64,000 bases of DNA from DAOUKH01 sp034421515 (GTDB lineage: Bacteria > Chloroflexota > Dehalococcoidia > SHYB01), in NCBI GenBank assembly GCA_034421515.1, contig DAOUKH010000003.1, positions 1-64,000 of the forward strand. The letters run 5' to 3'. Under the pieces are notes generated by a model. The model was given only the letters and a program-made list of their open reading frames with translations, did no database searches and was not told the origin of the DNA. Positions 19,791 to 28,541 of the stretch are shown piece after piece (position 1 is the stretch's first letter; each line of letters starts with the position of its first letter). A program made the position numbers and the translations under genes.

Positions 19791-20816
19791 TTACTCTTCA
19801 GGCCAGCCGGCGGCCTCTTCGCCGTCATCGAGGGCGGCCTGTATGCCGTCTGCCGCTTCGGCCGTGACCCACTGGGACCAGATGGCCCGGTTCTCGCTGA
19901 GCCACCAAAGGGCGGTGGCGGCCGTGTCCGCGTCGGGGTTGGCGTCCTGCCACCGCACCGCAGCCTTGTAGATGTCTATGTTGAAGTCCCACTTCCGCAG
20001 CATCGCCACGACGTCGGGGGCCTCCCCGGGCAGGTCGGGATTCACCGCGATGAGGATGTTGGCATCCTCGTAGGCGCAGGCCTTGGTGGTGAACCAGCAC
20101 TGGTCGCTGTAGGGCGGCTCTTCCAGCCGGACCAGGTCCAGCTTCAGAGCGGGGTCGTTGGTGCCCCACTGGTAGCCGAGCCAGGGCTCGCCCCGCTCGT
20201 AGGCGCCGTACAGGTCAGCGTTCAACGCAGCCCCGTCGCCGGGGTTGACGATCTCGACGTGGTCCAGAAGATCGTATCCCTCGATCTGGGCGGCATTCAC
20301 TTCCTCGCAAGCCCAGCCGATGATGCAGGACACGAGGCGGGCCTTGTCTCCGGTCTCAGCAGTCTTGAACAGGTCCTTGTACTGCTGGTCCTTGAGGTCG
20401 TCCACGCTGTCCAGGTCGGGGTACTGTTCCTGCAGGTAGGCCGGAATCACGAAGGCCGACTGCCAGTCGGACCCTAAGCTCTGGCCCACGGACAGCACCG
20501 CGCCTTCGCTCCGGGCCTTGTCCCAAGCCTCGTCCTGGTTGGGCAGCCAGATCTCCATGGTGACGTCGGTATCGCCACGCTGGAGACCTTCGAACAACGG
20601 CAGCGTCGCTCCGAACTTGACGTCCGTCGGGTAGCCGTAGCCGTGCTCGACGATGTACTGGGCGATCCGGTTTTGCAGCAGGGCGCTCGCCCAGTTCAAA
20701 TCACCAAACGTAATGGTTGCCTTGTCTTCCTCTTCTTCGCCACCGCATGCGACAACGACGAGCATGGCTACAAGAACCATGGCCATCGCCGCCAATAGTT
20801 TCTGCTTCACTAGCAA
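19791..20816 (-). CDS. Glycine betaine ABC transporter substrate-binding lipoprotein
   Basis: Extracellular solute-binding protein of the OpuAC/ProX type. Basic n-region, hydrophobic core and the lipobox-like MLVVVACGG mark a lipoprotein, followed by an acidic run (EEEEDK). Trp-rich segments (FGDLNWASA, EIWLPNQDEAW, LGYQWGTND, CWFTTKACAY) fit an aromatic cage for quaternary amines. GGGAGGG 8 nt upstream favours the TTG at 20816; an in-frame ATG exists at 20840 and a GTG at 20810. It is the last gene of the transporter set and has its own strong promoter at 20884-20912. Confidence 0.88.
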   Translation of the reverse strand: MLVKQKLLAAMAMVLVAMLVVVACGGEEEEDKATITFGDLNWASALLQNRIAQYIVEHGYGYPTDVKFGATLPLFEGLQRGDTDVTMEIWLPNQDEAWDKARSEGAVLSVGQSLGSDWQSAFVIPAYLQEQYPDLDSVDDLKDQQYKDLFKTAETGDKARLVSCIIGWACEEVNAAQIEGYDLLDHVEIVNPGDGAALNADLYGAYERGEPWLGYQWGTNDPALKLDLVRLEEPPYSDQCWFTTKACAYEDANILIAVNPDLPGEAPDVVAMLRKWDFNIDIYKAAVRWQDANPDADTAATALWWLSENRAIWSQWVTAEAADGIQAALDDGEEAAGWPEE

Positions 20817-20883
20817 AGTGCTATCCCTCCCAAACACCAAAAAACTTCGCCGGACGATGCCGCCCGGCCCAGATTACGCCGCC

Positions 20884-20912
20884 TTTATAGCACCACTCCG
20901 ATAGCCTGTCAA
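20884..20912 (-). promoter_or_regulatory. Strong sigma70-type promoter of the substrate-binding protein gene
   Basis: TTGACA (20907-20912), 17 nt, TATAAA (20884-20889) on the minus strand, near consensus. It lies between the permease gene and the binding-protein gene and should give the binding protein extra, separate transcription. Confidence 0.7.
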
Positions 20913-21006
20913 ACTGTTGGACCCGTTCGGGCGCCCGGCTCACCCCGAGTGGCGACCCTGATTCTCCAGACTCGCCGGGGCCGTCGGGCGCCATGCCGAA
21001 GTGAGG

Positions 21007-22074
21007 CTAACCGGCGCTGCTTACGGTCTCCCTGCGGCCCTTGGCCAGCGCCTGCGTCAGGCGATCGATGATGATGGCCAGGAACACGATAGCAAGACCG
21101 GCAATGGCTCCATTGCCCGGCTCATTCTTCTGGAGTGCCCGCAGCACATTGTCTCCCAGCCCTCCGGCGGCCACCATGCTGGCAATGGTCACCATCGCCA
21201 GCGCCATCATGGTGGTCTGGTTCACCCCGGCCATGATGGTTGGCAGCGCCATTGGCACCTGCACCTTGGTCAGCAGCTGGATAGGCGATGCGCCGAAGGA
21301 GCGGGCCGCTTCCACGGTCTCGGCGGAGACTTGCCGGATTCCCAGATTGGTCAGACGGATGACCGGAGGGACGGCGTAGATGATCGTGGCGAAGATCCCT
21401 GCCGGCTTTCCGAGGCCAAAGAAGATGATGCCGGGCAACAGGTAGACGAAGCTGGGCATCGTCTGCATCCCGTCCAGAATTGGGCGCATGAGGTTGTCGG
21501 CCCGCTCGTTGCGGCTTCCCAGAACGCCCAACGGGAACCCAACGGCCACGGAGAGGGCCACCGCGACAACCATCAGAGCGATCGTGTCGATCATATTCGC
21601 CCACAGGTCCATGAAGCCTATGGCCAGCAAGGCCACGGGGGTGAACACCAGGAGCGGCCAGCGTCCAACGGCGAAGGCGGCCAGCGCCAGCCCGGCGACA
21701 ATGGCGGGCCAGGGCAGCCACTTCAGCGCTGTCTCAATGTTGATCAGAGCATAGGTGACCCCGTCGCTCAGTCCGTCGAATAGTCCAGCCCCTGCTCGAT
21801 TAATCCAACCAACGGCATCATCGATGGCGTCCCCGGTGACGTCGCGCACCGTCCTGGTGACCTCAACCGATCCGCCCTCGGACGTTGCGACTTGGGAGGT
21901 GGACACCGTGGTGGGATAGTCCATCTCGGGACCCCAAACCACCAGGCTGACGATCAACACGACGAGCACCGCGGCCAGTCCGGCGAGCCATGGCGCGCCG
22001 GGGATACTCTTCAAGTCCAGCCTGCTACCGGATGCTGCTTCCGTAGAAGGCGGTTGTGCTTCCGTTGTCGCCAT
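21007..22074 (-). CDS. proW: Glycine betaine ABC transporter permease
   Basis: Membrane permease of the ProW/OpuAB type, 355 residues. An N-terminal helix (about residues 32-50) is followed by an extracellular segment and then the MetI-like core. The EAA loop that contacts the ATPase reads ETVEAARSFGASPIQLLTKVQVPMALP. It starts 23 nt after the ATPase gene. With the neighbouring ATPase and binding protein it forms an importer for glycine betaine or related osmoprotectants or carbon sources. Confidence 0.9.
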   Translation of the reverse strand: MATTEAQPPSTEAASGSRLDLKSIPGAPWLAGLAAVLVVLIVSLVVWGPEMDYPTTVSTSQVATSEGGSVEVTRTVRDVTGDAIDDAVGWINRAGAGLFDGLSDGVTYALINIETALKWLPWPAIVAGLALAAFAVGRWPLLVFTPVALLAIGFMDLWANMIDTIALMVVAVALSVAVGFPLGVLGSRNERADNLMRPILDGMQTMPSFVYLLPGIIFFGLGKPAGIFATIIYAVPPVIRLTNLGIRQVSAETVEAARSFGASPIQLLTKVQVPMALPTIMAGVNQTTMMALAMVTIASMVAAGGLGDNVLRALQKNEPGNGAIAGLAIVFLAIIIDRLTQALAKGRRETVSSAG

Positions 22075-22097
22075 AGTGGCTCCGTAGGCTAGGGTTC

Positions 22098-23438
22098 TCA
22101 GACTAGAGCGGCGTTGGCCGCGGCATTGGCTGCATAGTCGGCGTCGGCGGAGGCGGTTTCGGCGAGGGCTTTCGCCAGGGCGCTCCGGTGGACTTCACCC
22201 ACCAAGACGTTTTCCTCGTCCACGATGGGGATGGGGAAATCGCTCGCCATGGCGATGGGGATCAGCTCGTCGAAGGTGGTGGAAGGAGAGAGTGCGGCAT
22301 ATTCCCGGTCGACATACTCCCACGCCTGGTCCAGGCGGTTGACGGAGGCCCGCAAGGCGCGCTCGGCGCTGCTTATGGAAAGAAGGCCGATGTAATGCTC
22401 CCTTCGATCGACAACCCAGGCGGCGTCGCCGTCGCTCTGGCCAATGGTATGGAGGGCGGCCCGCGGCCCTTGGTATCCCATGAGGGTAGCCTTCGGAGGC
22501 ACCATGACCTTGGCGGCGGTGAGGACGCTCTCCAACCGTACGTCCTGGGTGAACTCTCCGACGTATTCGTCTTCAGGCCGAAGGACAATGTCCTCCGGCG
22601 AGCCAATCTGGGCCACCTTGCCATCCTGCATGATGGTGATGCGGTCCCCCAATTTCAGGGCTTCGTTGAGGTCGTGGGTGATAAAGACGATGGTCTTGTG
22701 CAGCTCCTCCTGCAGGCGCAGGAGCTCGTCTTGCATCTGGCGCCGTATGAGGGGATCGAGGCCGCTGAAGGGTTCGTCCATCAAGAGGATGTCCGTGTCC
22801 ACCGCCAGGGCCCGGGCCAGTCCCACTCGCTGCTGCATACCGCCCGACAGTTGCTGGGGATAGGCATCCTCCCACCCGGAGAGTCCGACGAGGTCGATCA
22901 CCTCGCGGGTGCGGGCGTAACGCGCCGTCTTGTCGAGCCCTTGCACCTCCAGGCCCCAAGCAGCATTGTCCAGGACCGAGCGGTGCGGCATCAGGCCGTA
23001 GTGTTGAAAGACCATCGCGATCTTTTGACGGCGGAACTCAGTCAACGCCTGGTCGCTCATGCGGGTGATGTCTTCTCCGTCAATGGAGATCTCCCCGGCC
23101 GTCGGTTCGATCAGGCGGATGAGGCACCGGACCATGGTCGACTTGCCGCTGCCGGACAAGCCCATGATCACGAAGGTCTCGCTGCGTTGCACCTCGAAGT
23201 TGACGTCTTGAAGGGCGACCACGAGGCCCAGTTCATCAAGGACGTCTCGTTTGTCCTTGTCGGAATGCTCCGTCAGCAGCGCCCGTTCAGGCCTGTTGCC
23301 AAAGACTTTCCACACCGACTTGACGCTGATGGTGGGCGATTCGCCGGCGTCGGCGGGACGTGGCGGCTCCTGGGACGCGCCGGCAGGTTTCTCCGACGCG
23401 GCGCTGGTATCCGGCTGGGTCGGCTGTGCGTTCGCCAT
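22098..23438 (-). CDS. proV: Glycine betaine/proline ABC transporter ATP-binding protein
   Basis: ATPase of the ProV/OpuAA type, 446 residues from ATG 23438. A GAGAG ribosome-binding site and loss of similarity upstream argue against the longer frame from 23504. Walker A is GLSGSGKST, the Q-loop is in FQHYGLMPHR, the signature is QLSGGMQQR, Walker B is ILLMDEPFSGLD and the switch His is in ITHDLNEA. The C-terminal about 110 residues form two CBS domains (EHYIGLLSISS and FPIPIVDEENVLVGEV), which in OpuA sense ionic strength. First gene of the importer operon. Confidence 0.92.
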   Translation of the reverse strand: MANAQPTQPDTSAASEKPAGASQEPPRPADAGESPTISVKSVWKVFGNRPERALLTEHSDKDKRDVLDELGLVVALQDVNFEVQRSETFVIMGLSGSGKSTMVRCLIRLIEPTAGEISIDGEDITRMSDQALTEFRRQKIAMVFQHYGLMPHRSVLDNAAWGLEVQGLDKTARYARTREVIDLVGLSGWEDAYPQQLSGGMQQRVGLARALAVDTDILLMDEPFSGLDPLIRRQMQDELLRLQEELHKTIVFITHDLNEALKLGDRITIMQDGKVAQIGSPEDIVLRPEDEYVGEFTQDVRLESVLTAAKVMVPPKATLMGYQGPRAALHTIGQSDGDAAWVVDRREHYIGLLSISSAERALRASVNRLDQAWEYVDREYAALSPSTTFDELIPIAMASDFPIPIVDEENVLVGEVHRSALAKALAETASADADYAANAAANAALV

Positions 23439-23577
23439 CTCGTCTCTCTTGCTCGCCACCGGCCCGCCGGGCGCGCAACCTCCACGAGGAATACGCAAAG
23501 CCACCGAGCCCGTGGCGCACCCAAGCCTAAGGGGCTAGCGAGGCCTCTCCTAGCAAGCCTCTCACGGGCGTGGCGCT

Positions 23578-23606
23578 ACCCTAACCACATTGGCCAATTC
23601 CGTCAA
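23578..23606 (-). promoter_or_regulatory. Putative promoter of the glycine-betaine importer operon
   Basis: TTGACG (23601-23606), 17 nt, TAGGGT (23578-23583) on the minus strand, about 140 nt upstream of the ATPase start. The -10 is imperfect. Confidence 0.45.
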
Positions 23607-23647
23607 ATTGAACGCGGCCTACCTGGGCCGCCAGGCCAACGGCCGCC

Positions 23648-24466
23648 CTACCGGAACTTCTCGTCCCGCCATTTGACCGCCTCACGCGGTCCATCCTCAA
23701 GCAAGCGCCGCTTCCATTCAGCGGCGGCGCGACCCGAGTAGGCGAAGCGGTCGGCCTGGCGGGCGAGCGTCTGCATCTGCTCGCGGCCCATCAGCTCGAG
23801 GGCCTTGTTGCACAACGCCTTGTTAACCGCCTGGAGTTCATGGGGCACGAGGGCCATTCGCCGCGCGAGCTCATGGGTCTCCGCCGCCAAGTCCTCCGGG
23901 GCCGGCGCCTTGGCCACTAGGCCGATCCGCTCCGCCGTGGCCCCGTCGATCTGGTCGCCGGTGAGGATGATGATCTTCGCCCACTGCGGGCCAACGAGGT
24001 AGTTCCACATGTAGGTCTGAATCGACCCCTGCGCCCGCACGGGCGGATAGCCGATCTTCGCGTCGGAGGCGGCGAAGACGACGTCGCAGTTGAAGGCGAG
24101 CTCCATGCCGCCGCCGAGGCAATGACCATGCACCTGCGCGATGGTCGGCTTGGTGACATTCCACAGCTTCGCCCAGGGATCGTCGACCTTCTGCAACGAG
24201 TTGAGCAGATCGAGGGGAGTGGTGTCGGCGGGGTCGACCCCGCGCTGCGCGTCGGCGAGGTCGCCGAAGTCGTGACCGGCGCAGAACGACGGCCCGGCGC
24301 CGTCGATCAGGATCGCGCCGACGCCTTCGTCCGCCTCGGCCTCGTCGATGGCGTCGAACAACTCTCCCTTCAGTTGTTCACTCAACGCGTTGCGTACCTC
24401 GGGCCGGTTGAGTGTGACGCGCCGCACGCGGTCGCGGGTCTCCGTCAAGATCGTCTCGTAGGGCAT
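23648..24466 (-). CDS. Enoyl-CoA hydratase/isomerase family protein
   Basis: Crotonase-fold protein, 272 residues from ATG 24466, where GGAAGGAGAG gives a strong ribosome-binding site. RRVTLNRPEVRNALS, FCAGHDFGDL (first oxyanion-hole segment) and QVHGHCLGGGMELAFNCD (second oxyanion-hole segment) are intact. The catalytic Glu pair of classical enoyl-CoA hydratases is not clearly conserved, since RAQGSIQTYMWNY replaces the usual segment, so isomerase, hydrolase or other crotonase chemistry is possible. A strong terminator of the upstream amidohydrolase gene separates the two. Confidence 0.85.
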   Translation of the reverse strand: MPYETILTETRDRVRRVTLNRPEVRNALSEQLKGELFDAIDEAEADEGVGAILIDGAGPSFCAGHDFGDLADAQRGVDPADTTPLDLLNSLQKVDDPWAKLWNVTKPTIAQVHGHCLGGGMELAFNCDVVFAASDAKIGYPPVRAQGSIQTYMWNYLVGPQWAKIIILTGDQIDGATAERIGLVAKAPAPEDLAAETHELARRMALVPHELQAVNKALCNKALELMGREQMQTLARQADRFAYSGRAAAEWKRRLLEDGPREAVKWRDEKFR

Positions 24467-24494
24467 GGCTCTCTCCTTCCCGCGTCTTAGGCGC

Positions 24495-24521
24495 AAAAAG
24501 CCCCCGGCAAACGCCGGGGGC
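24495..24521 (-). terminator. Rho-independent terminator of the amidohydrolase gene
   Basis: A perfect 9-bp GC-rich inverted repeat (24500-24508 and 24513-24521) with loop AAAC, followed on the minus strand by TTTTT. It lies 11 nt after the amidohydrolase stop. Confidence 0.88.
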
Positions 24522-24531
24522 CTTCGAAGCG

Positions 24532-25671
24532 CTAGGCGAGGTCGTACACGGCGACGGCGTTGTCGCAGGTGATCGCCTTCTTCTCGTCGGCGGGCACGTT
24601 CACGAACATCTCCTCCATGAGCTGGCGGTCGTTCGGCCAGTCGCAGCGATGGTGGGGATAGTCGGTCGACCACATCATGTTCTTGATGCCGATGGCATGC
24701 CGGTTGCGGACCGCGAAGTGCTCACGGATGAAGGTCACCATCCAGTTGCGGTGGAAATACTCGCTGGGCAGCAGCTTCAGGCCCGTCTTGGTCCACTTGC
24801 GGTTGCGGAAGTAGTGATCGTCCATGTGTTCCAGGAAGGCGGGGACCCATCCCGCGCCGACCTCGACGCCGGCCATCCTGAGGCCGGGGAAGCGGTCGAA
24901 GGTCTCGGAGAGAATGAGGTCGGCCATGGGCTGGGAGATCTGCGCGATCCCGCCGCCCATCTGGGCGAGGCCGGCGGGCTTGGCCGCGGACACCGCGGTC
25001 GCCTTGGCGGAGCCCTTGACCCGCGCGCCGGTGTGGATACCCGCGTGCAGGTGGACGATCATGTTCTCGGCCTCGGCGGCCTCCCAGAATGGATCGTCGG
25101 CCACGGAGACCTGCTCGTTGCCCGAGGGCCACGTCGAGCAGATGACGCCCTTGAAGCCATGCGCCTTGGCCTGCTTCAGCGCCGCGATATTGTTCTCGAC
25201 GCCAAGGTTCGGCATCTGCGCGATGCCGATGAGACGGCCGTGGTCGGCGGCGCAGAAGTCGTCGTAGAGCCAGGTGTTGTACGCCTCGACGCCCGCCTGG
25301 TGAAAGCCGTCGTCTTCGTTGAGCATGAAGTAGCGGATGGTGCGCTGGGGCGGGAAGAGGACCTCGGCGTCGACACCGCCGACGTCCTGCTCGTTAAGCC
25401 GGTCCTTGCCCATGTAGCAGCCGGGGTTGATCTGGTCGTACTTGACGCCGTGCCACCCGTTGTCGTCGTAGCTCTTGCCCGCCCACATCGTGACGTTGCC
25501 GATGCCCGCCGGCGGCGTCCCCGGCTCGTACTGCCAGCCGTCGCCCCCCAGCGGGTCCTTCACCAGCTTCGGCGCGCGGTCCTGGTACTTCTTGGGCAAG
25601 AAGCGCTCCCACATGTCGGGCGCTTCGACGACGTGCCCGTCCGCGCTGATGACGTGATATTCCTTCGCCAT
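24532..25671 (-). CDS. Amidohydrolase family protein
   Basis: Amidohydrolase-2-type enzyme, 379 residues from ATG 25671, which has an excellent AGGAGGAG site; the frame upstream of it is open but lacks a site. ISADGHVVEAPDMWERF carries the N-terminal metal motif, VHLHAGIHTGAR the mid-barrel histidine, and NMMWSTDYPHHRCDWP the C-terminal Asp-His region. It resembles the ORFs at 992 and 63114 and probably hydrolyses or decarboxylates an organic acid. Its own promoter and terminator mark it as monocistronic. Confidence 0.9.
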   Translation of the reverse strand: MAKEYHVISADGHVVEAPDMWERFLPKKYQDRAPKLVKDPLGGDGWQYEPGTPPAGIGNVTMWAGKSYDDNGWHGVKYDQINPGCYMGKDRLNEQDVGGVDAEVLFPPQRTIRYFMLNEDDGFHQAGVEAYNTWLYDDFCAADHGRLIGIAQMPNLGVENNIAALKQAKAHGFKGVICSTWPSGNEQVSVADDPFWEAAEAENMIVHLHAGIHTGARVKGSAKATAVSAAKPAGLAQMGGGIAQISQPMADLILSETFDRFPGLRMAGVEVGAGWVPAFLEHMDDHYFRNRKWTKTGLKLLPSEYFHRNWMVTFIREHFAVRNRHAIGIKNMMWSTDYPHHRCDWPNDRQLMEEMFVNVPADEKKAITCDNAVAVYDLA

Positions 25672-25725
25672 TGGTCTCCTCCTCCAGCAGTGGCAGACCG
25701 GCGCTCCAGCCGCCGGACGGGGGGT

Positions 25726-25754
25726 ACGGTAGGCAGACCCGTACCAGGTGTCAA
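25726..25754 (-). promoter_or_regulatory. Putative promoter of the amidohydrolase gene
   Basis: TTGACA (25749-25754), 17 nt, TACCGT (25726-25731) on the minus strand, about 55 nt before the ATG at 25671. Confidence 0.5.
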
Positions 25755-25822
25755 CTCGCGCCCCGGCGCCCTTGCCTCGTAGCGTATAAAGGAAGCGCGC
25801 GAAGCGCGCCGGGAGGCAAGCG

Positions 25823-26257
25823 ATGATCCAGGCCCACGACCATACCAGCATGACCGTCGGCGACATGGACGTGATGCTCCCCTTCTACCGCGACCACTTC
25901 AACATGACGGTGCTGAAGCTCATCGAAAACAAGAACGACGATGAGCGGGCCCAGGGTTCCGGCTTCGAGGGGCTGCACATGAAGATCGCGCACCTCAAGC
26001 TCAACGACTTCGTCCTCGAAATGGTCGAGTACGTGAACAAGAAGGGGGCGAAGCTCGACATGCGCCCCACGAACATTGGCTCGCATCACCTGGGGTTCGT
26101 CTGCGACGACATCCACGCCACCTACGACGCGATGGTCGAGCAGGGCGTGCGGTTCAAGTCGCCGCCCTACGGTTGGGAGGGCTCGGCGACCAACTGCTAC
26201 GGCGTCGACCCCGAGGGGAACCGCTTCGAACTCATGAGCCGCGGCACGCCGCGCTAG
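25823..26257 (+). CDS. VOC family protein (glyoxalase/dioxygenase fold)
   Basis: Vicinal-oxygen-chelate protein of 144 residues with two beta-alpha-beta-beta-beta repeats. HDHTSMTVGDMDVMLPFYRD gives the first repeat with a metal-type His, SHHLGFVCDDIHATY the second, and YGVDPEGNRFELMSR the terminal Glu strand. GGGAGG lies before the ATG. Members include glyoxalase I, methylmalonyl-CoA epimerase and ring-cleavage dioxygenases; the substrate is unknown. It is divergent from the amidohydrolase gene and its stop overlaps that of the convergent LLM oxidoreductase by four bases. Confidence 0.86.
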   Translation: MIQAHDHTSMTVGDMDVMLPFYRDHFNMTVLKLIENKNDDERAQGSGFEGLHMKIAHLKLNDFVLEMVEYVNKKGAKLDMRPTNIGSHHLGFVCDDIHATYDAMVEQGVRFKSPPYGWEGSATNCYGVDPEGNRFELMSRGTPR

Positions 26258-27252
26258 CGGAGGGCGGGGAGCACCTCTTCCGACAGGCGGCGCATAAAGG
26301 CCATCCTGTCGGGCACAAGCTGGGTGAGGATGAGGTTGGTCGCGCCGGCCGCGGCGATCTCGCGAAAGCGTTCGACCATGAACTCCGGCGGACCGCAGAC
26401 GCTGAAGCGCCGCCCCAGGAACTCGTAGAGGTCGTACTTCTCCACGAGCGCGCCGTTGTGGGTCCCCATCTTGGCGTGCTCGCTGGAGTCGTACTCTCGC
26501 ACCAGACCAAGGACGCGCTCGCGCAGCTCATCGGGGACGAACTTCCCCTCGAGGCCGTTGCGGAAGGTCTTGTTGCCCCCGGCGAGCGTCCACCCCAGAT
26601 CGCGCCAGGCAGCTTCCTCCGAAGAGGCGAAGAATGGCTTCACCATCCACCAGAGCTCGATCTCGTCGGGGTCGCGTCCGGCCGCCTCGGCGCCGGCCCG
26701 CACCCGCGCGATGCTGTCCTTGATGACCTCCGGGGTTATCCCGTTGCCGACGATCACGCCGTCGGCGATGCGCCCCGCGAGTTCGAGCATGCGCGGCCCC
26801 TCGGCGGAGAGCCAGAGCGGCACGGGTTCGGTGGGCCACTTCATGCTCATCCGGCGGCCGTTCCACTCGGCCTCCCCACCCGCGCAAAGCGTCTTGAACG
26901 TCCGGCAGTAGTCCTCGAGCTCGTCGACGGTGGCGGCGCGCGTCCCGATGTTGCGCAGGGCGCTGTCGCCTGTGCCCACACCGAAGAAGGCGCGTCCGCC
27001 GGAGACCTGCTGAACGCTGGCCATACCGCCGGCGGCGACGGCGGGGTGGCGGGTCATGGGGTTCGTCACCATGGGCCCGATGCGGGCGCGCTCGGTGTGC
27101 TCCGCGGCGAGGGTGAGCGCGACGTAGAGATCGCCCCACAGGTTCTGCGAGTCGCCGTAGCCGAGGGCGTCGAAGCCGAAGCCGTCGGCGGCGTGCACCC
27201 ATTCCACGAAGTCGCCGAAGTCCTCGGCATAGCAGACCGTGGCGAACTGCAT
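26254..27252 (-). CDS. LLM class flavin/F420-dependent oxidoreductase
   Basis: Luciferase-like monooxygenase fold, 332 residues from the ATG at 27252 (MQFATVCYAEDFGDF). ARIGPMVTNPMTRHPAVAAGG, GRAFFGVGTGDSALRNIG and WLSAEGPRMLELAGRIADGV resemble the F420-dependent methylene-H4MPT reductase branch, so the cofactor may be F420 rather than FMN (inference). No strong ribosome-binding site; it starts 19 nt after the upstream acyl-CoA dehydrogenase stop, so co-transcription is likely. Confidence 0.86.
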   Translation of the reverse strand: MQFATVCYAEDFGDFVEWVHAADGFGFDALGYGDSQNLWGDLYVALTLAAEHTERARIGPMVTNPMTRHPAVAAGGMASVQQVSGGRAFFGVGTGDSALRNIGTRAATVDELEDYCRTFKTLCAGGEAEWNGRRMSMKWPTEPVPLWLSAEGPRMLELAGRIADGVIVGNGITPEVIKDSIARVRAGAEAAGRDPDEIELWWMVKPFFASSEEAAWRDLGWTLAGGNKTFRNGLEGKFVPDELRERVLGLVREYDSSEHAKMGTHNGALVEKYDLYEFLGRRFSVCGPPEFMVERFREIAAAGATNLILTQLVPDRMAFMRRLSEEVLPALR

Positions 27253-27271
27253 GGACGGCACGGCGGCGAGG

Positions 27272-28438
27272 CTAGGCCAAGTGCTTGAAGCGTTGCAGGA
27301 GCTGGCGCGCCATGACGGTGCGCTGGATCTCGTTCGTGCCCTCGCCAATGATCATCAAGGGGGCATCGCGGAAGTAGCGCTCAACGCCGCCCTCCTTGAT
27401 GTAGCCGACGCCGCCGTGGACCCGAAGCGTTTCCAAGGCGACTTCCATGGCCGTCTCGCTGGCGAAGAGCTTGGCGGCGCCCGCTTCAAGGTCGCAGCGC
27501 TCGCCGGCGTCCTTCTTGGCGGCTGCCTGCTCGACCAGAAGCCGCGAGGCCTCGATCTTGGTGTACATGTCGGCGAGCTTGATCTGGATCGCCTGATGGT
27601 GGGCGATGGGGACGCCGAAGGTGTGGCGCTTCTGCGCGTAGGCCATCGCCTTCTCGAAGGCGGCCCGCGCAACGCCCACGCCGCGGGCGGCCACGTTGAT
27701 CCGGCCCAACTCGAGGCCGGTCATCATCTGCTTGAAGCCCTGGCCCTCCTGCCTGCCAATCAGGTTGCCCGCCGGAACGTGGAAGTCGTCGAAGATGAGC
27801 TCGGTGGTGTCGATGCCCCGGTAGCCGAGTTTCTCCAGATGCCTCCCGTGGGTGAAGCCGGAGCCGCCCTTCTGCATGATGAAGCAGCTGATCCCCTTGT
27901 AGGCCGGCTGGATTTCTCTGTCCGTCTTGGCGAGCACGGCGAAGGTGTCGCCGTGCTCGCCGTTGGTGATCAGCATCTTCGTGCCGTTGACCACGTAGTC
28001 GTCGCCATCGCGCACCGCCGAGGTCTGGATCGCGGATACGTCGGAGCCACAGTTGGGCTCGGTGAGCGCGATGCCGCCGCGGAACTCGGCGGTGGCCATC
28101 TTGGGCAGGAAGTGGCGCTTCTGGTCTTCCTCGCCGAACAGCTCGACGATATGGGCCATGATCAGATGGGAGTTGATGATGCCCGCCACGCTCATCCAGC
28201 CGGCCGTGATCTCCTCGATCACCTTGGCATAGGTGAAGGAGTTCAGGCCCATGCCGCCGTATTCCTCGCCGATGGTGCAGCCGAACAGCCCGAGCTCCTT
28301 CATCTTCTCCACGATCTCGAACGGGTAGACGTCGGCGAGCTCCATCTCGGAGGCCACGGGTTCGATGTCGCGCTTCACGAAGTCGCGCACCATCGTCACG
28401 ACCTGTTTCTCTTCGTCGGTCATCTCTTTCGTCGTCAT
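27272..28438 (-). CDS. Acyl-CoA dehydrogenase
   Basis: Canonical short/medium-chain type acyl-CoA dehydrogenase, 388 residues. The signature GGIALTEPNCGSDVSAIQT (about residue 140), VVNGTKMLITNG, and the C-terminal HGGVGYIKEGGVERYFRDA with NEIQRTVMARQLL are all typical, the last containing the FAD and substrate contacts. Likely catalyses alpha,beta-dehydrogenation of an acyl-CoA with electrons passed to ETF. First gene of a two-gene unit with the LLM oxidoreductase. Confidence 0.93.
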   Translation of the reverse strand: MTTKEMTDEEKQVVTMVRDFVKRDIEPVASEMELADVYPFEIVEKMKELGLFGCTIGEEYGGMGLNSFTYAKVIEEITAGWMSVAGIINSHLIMAHIVELFGEEDQKRHFLPKMATAEFRGGIALTEPNCGSDVSAIQTSAVRDGDDYVVNGTKMLITNGEHGDTFAVLAKTDREIQPAYKGISCFIMQKGGSGFTHGRHLEKLGYRGIDTTELIFDDFHVPAGNLIGRQEGQGFKQMMTGLELGRINVAARGVGVARAAFEKAMAYAQKRHTFGVPIAHHQAIQIKLADMYTKIEASRLLVEQAAAKKDAGERCDLEAGAAKLFASETAMEVALETLRVHGGVGYIKEGGVERYFRDAPLMIIGEGTNEIQRTVMARQLLQRFKHLA

Positions 28439-28541
28439 GCAGAGGCCTCCCGGAGTTTGCGCGCGCCGTTAAGGAATTGGGGCGCGGGGCTCAATGGTAC
28501 CAGGGGCGCTTTCCGAAGCGCAACGGAAAGCGTCGGCGGCG

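Noticed and set aside
24495..24521. Riboswitch between the enoyl-CoA hydratase and the amidohydrolase
   Set aside because: A simple 9-bp hairpin with T-run, best read as a terminator.
25795..25809. GCGCGC-GAA-GCGCGC hairpin before the VOC gene
   Set aside because: Short and common in GC-rich DNA; no supporting signal.
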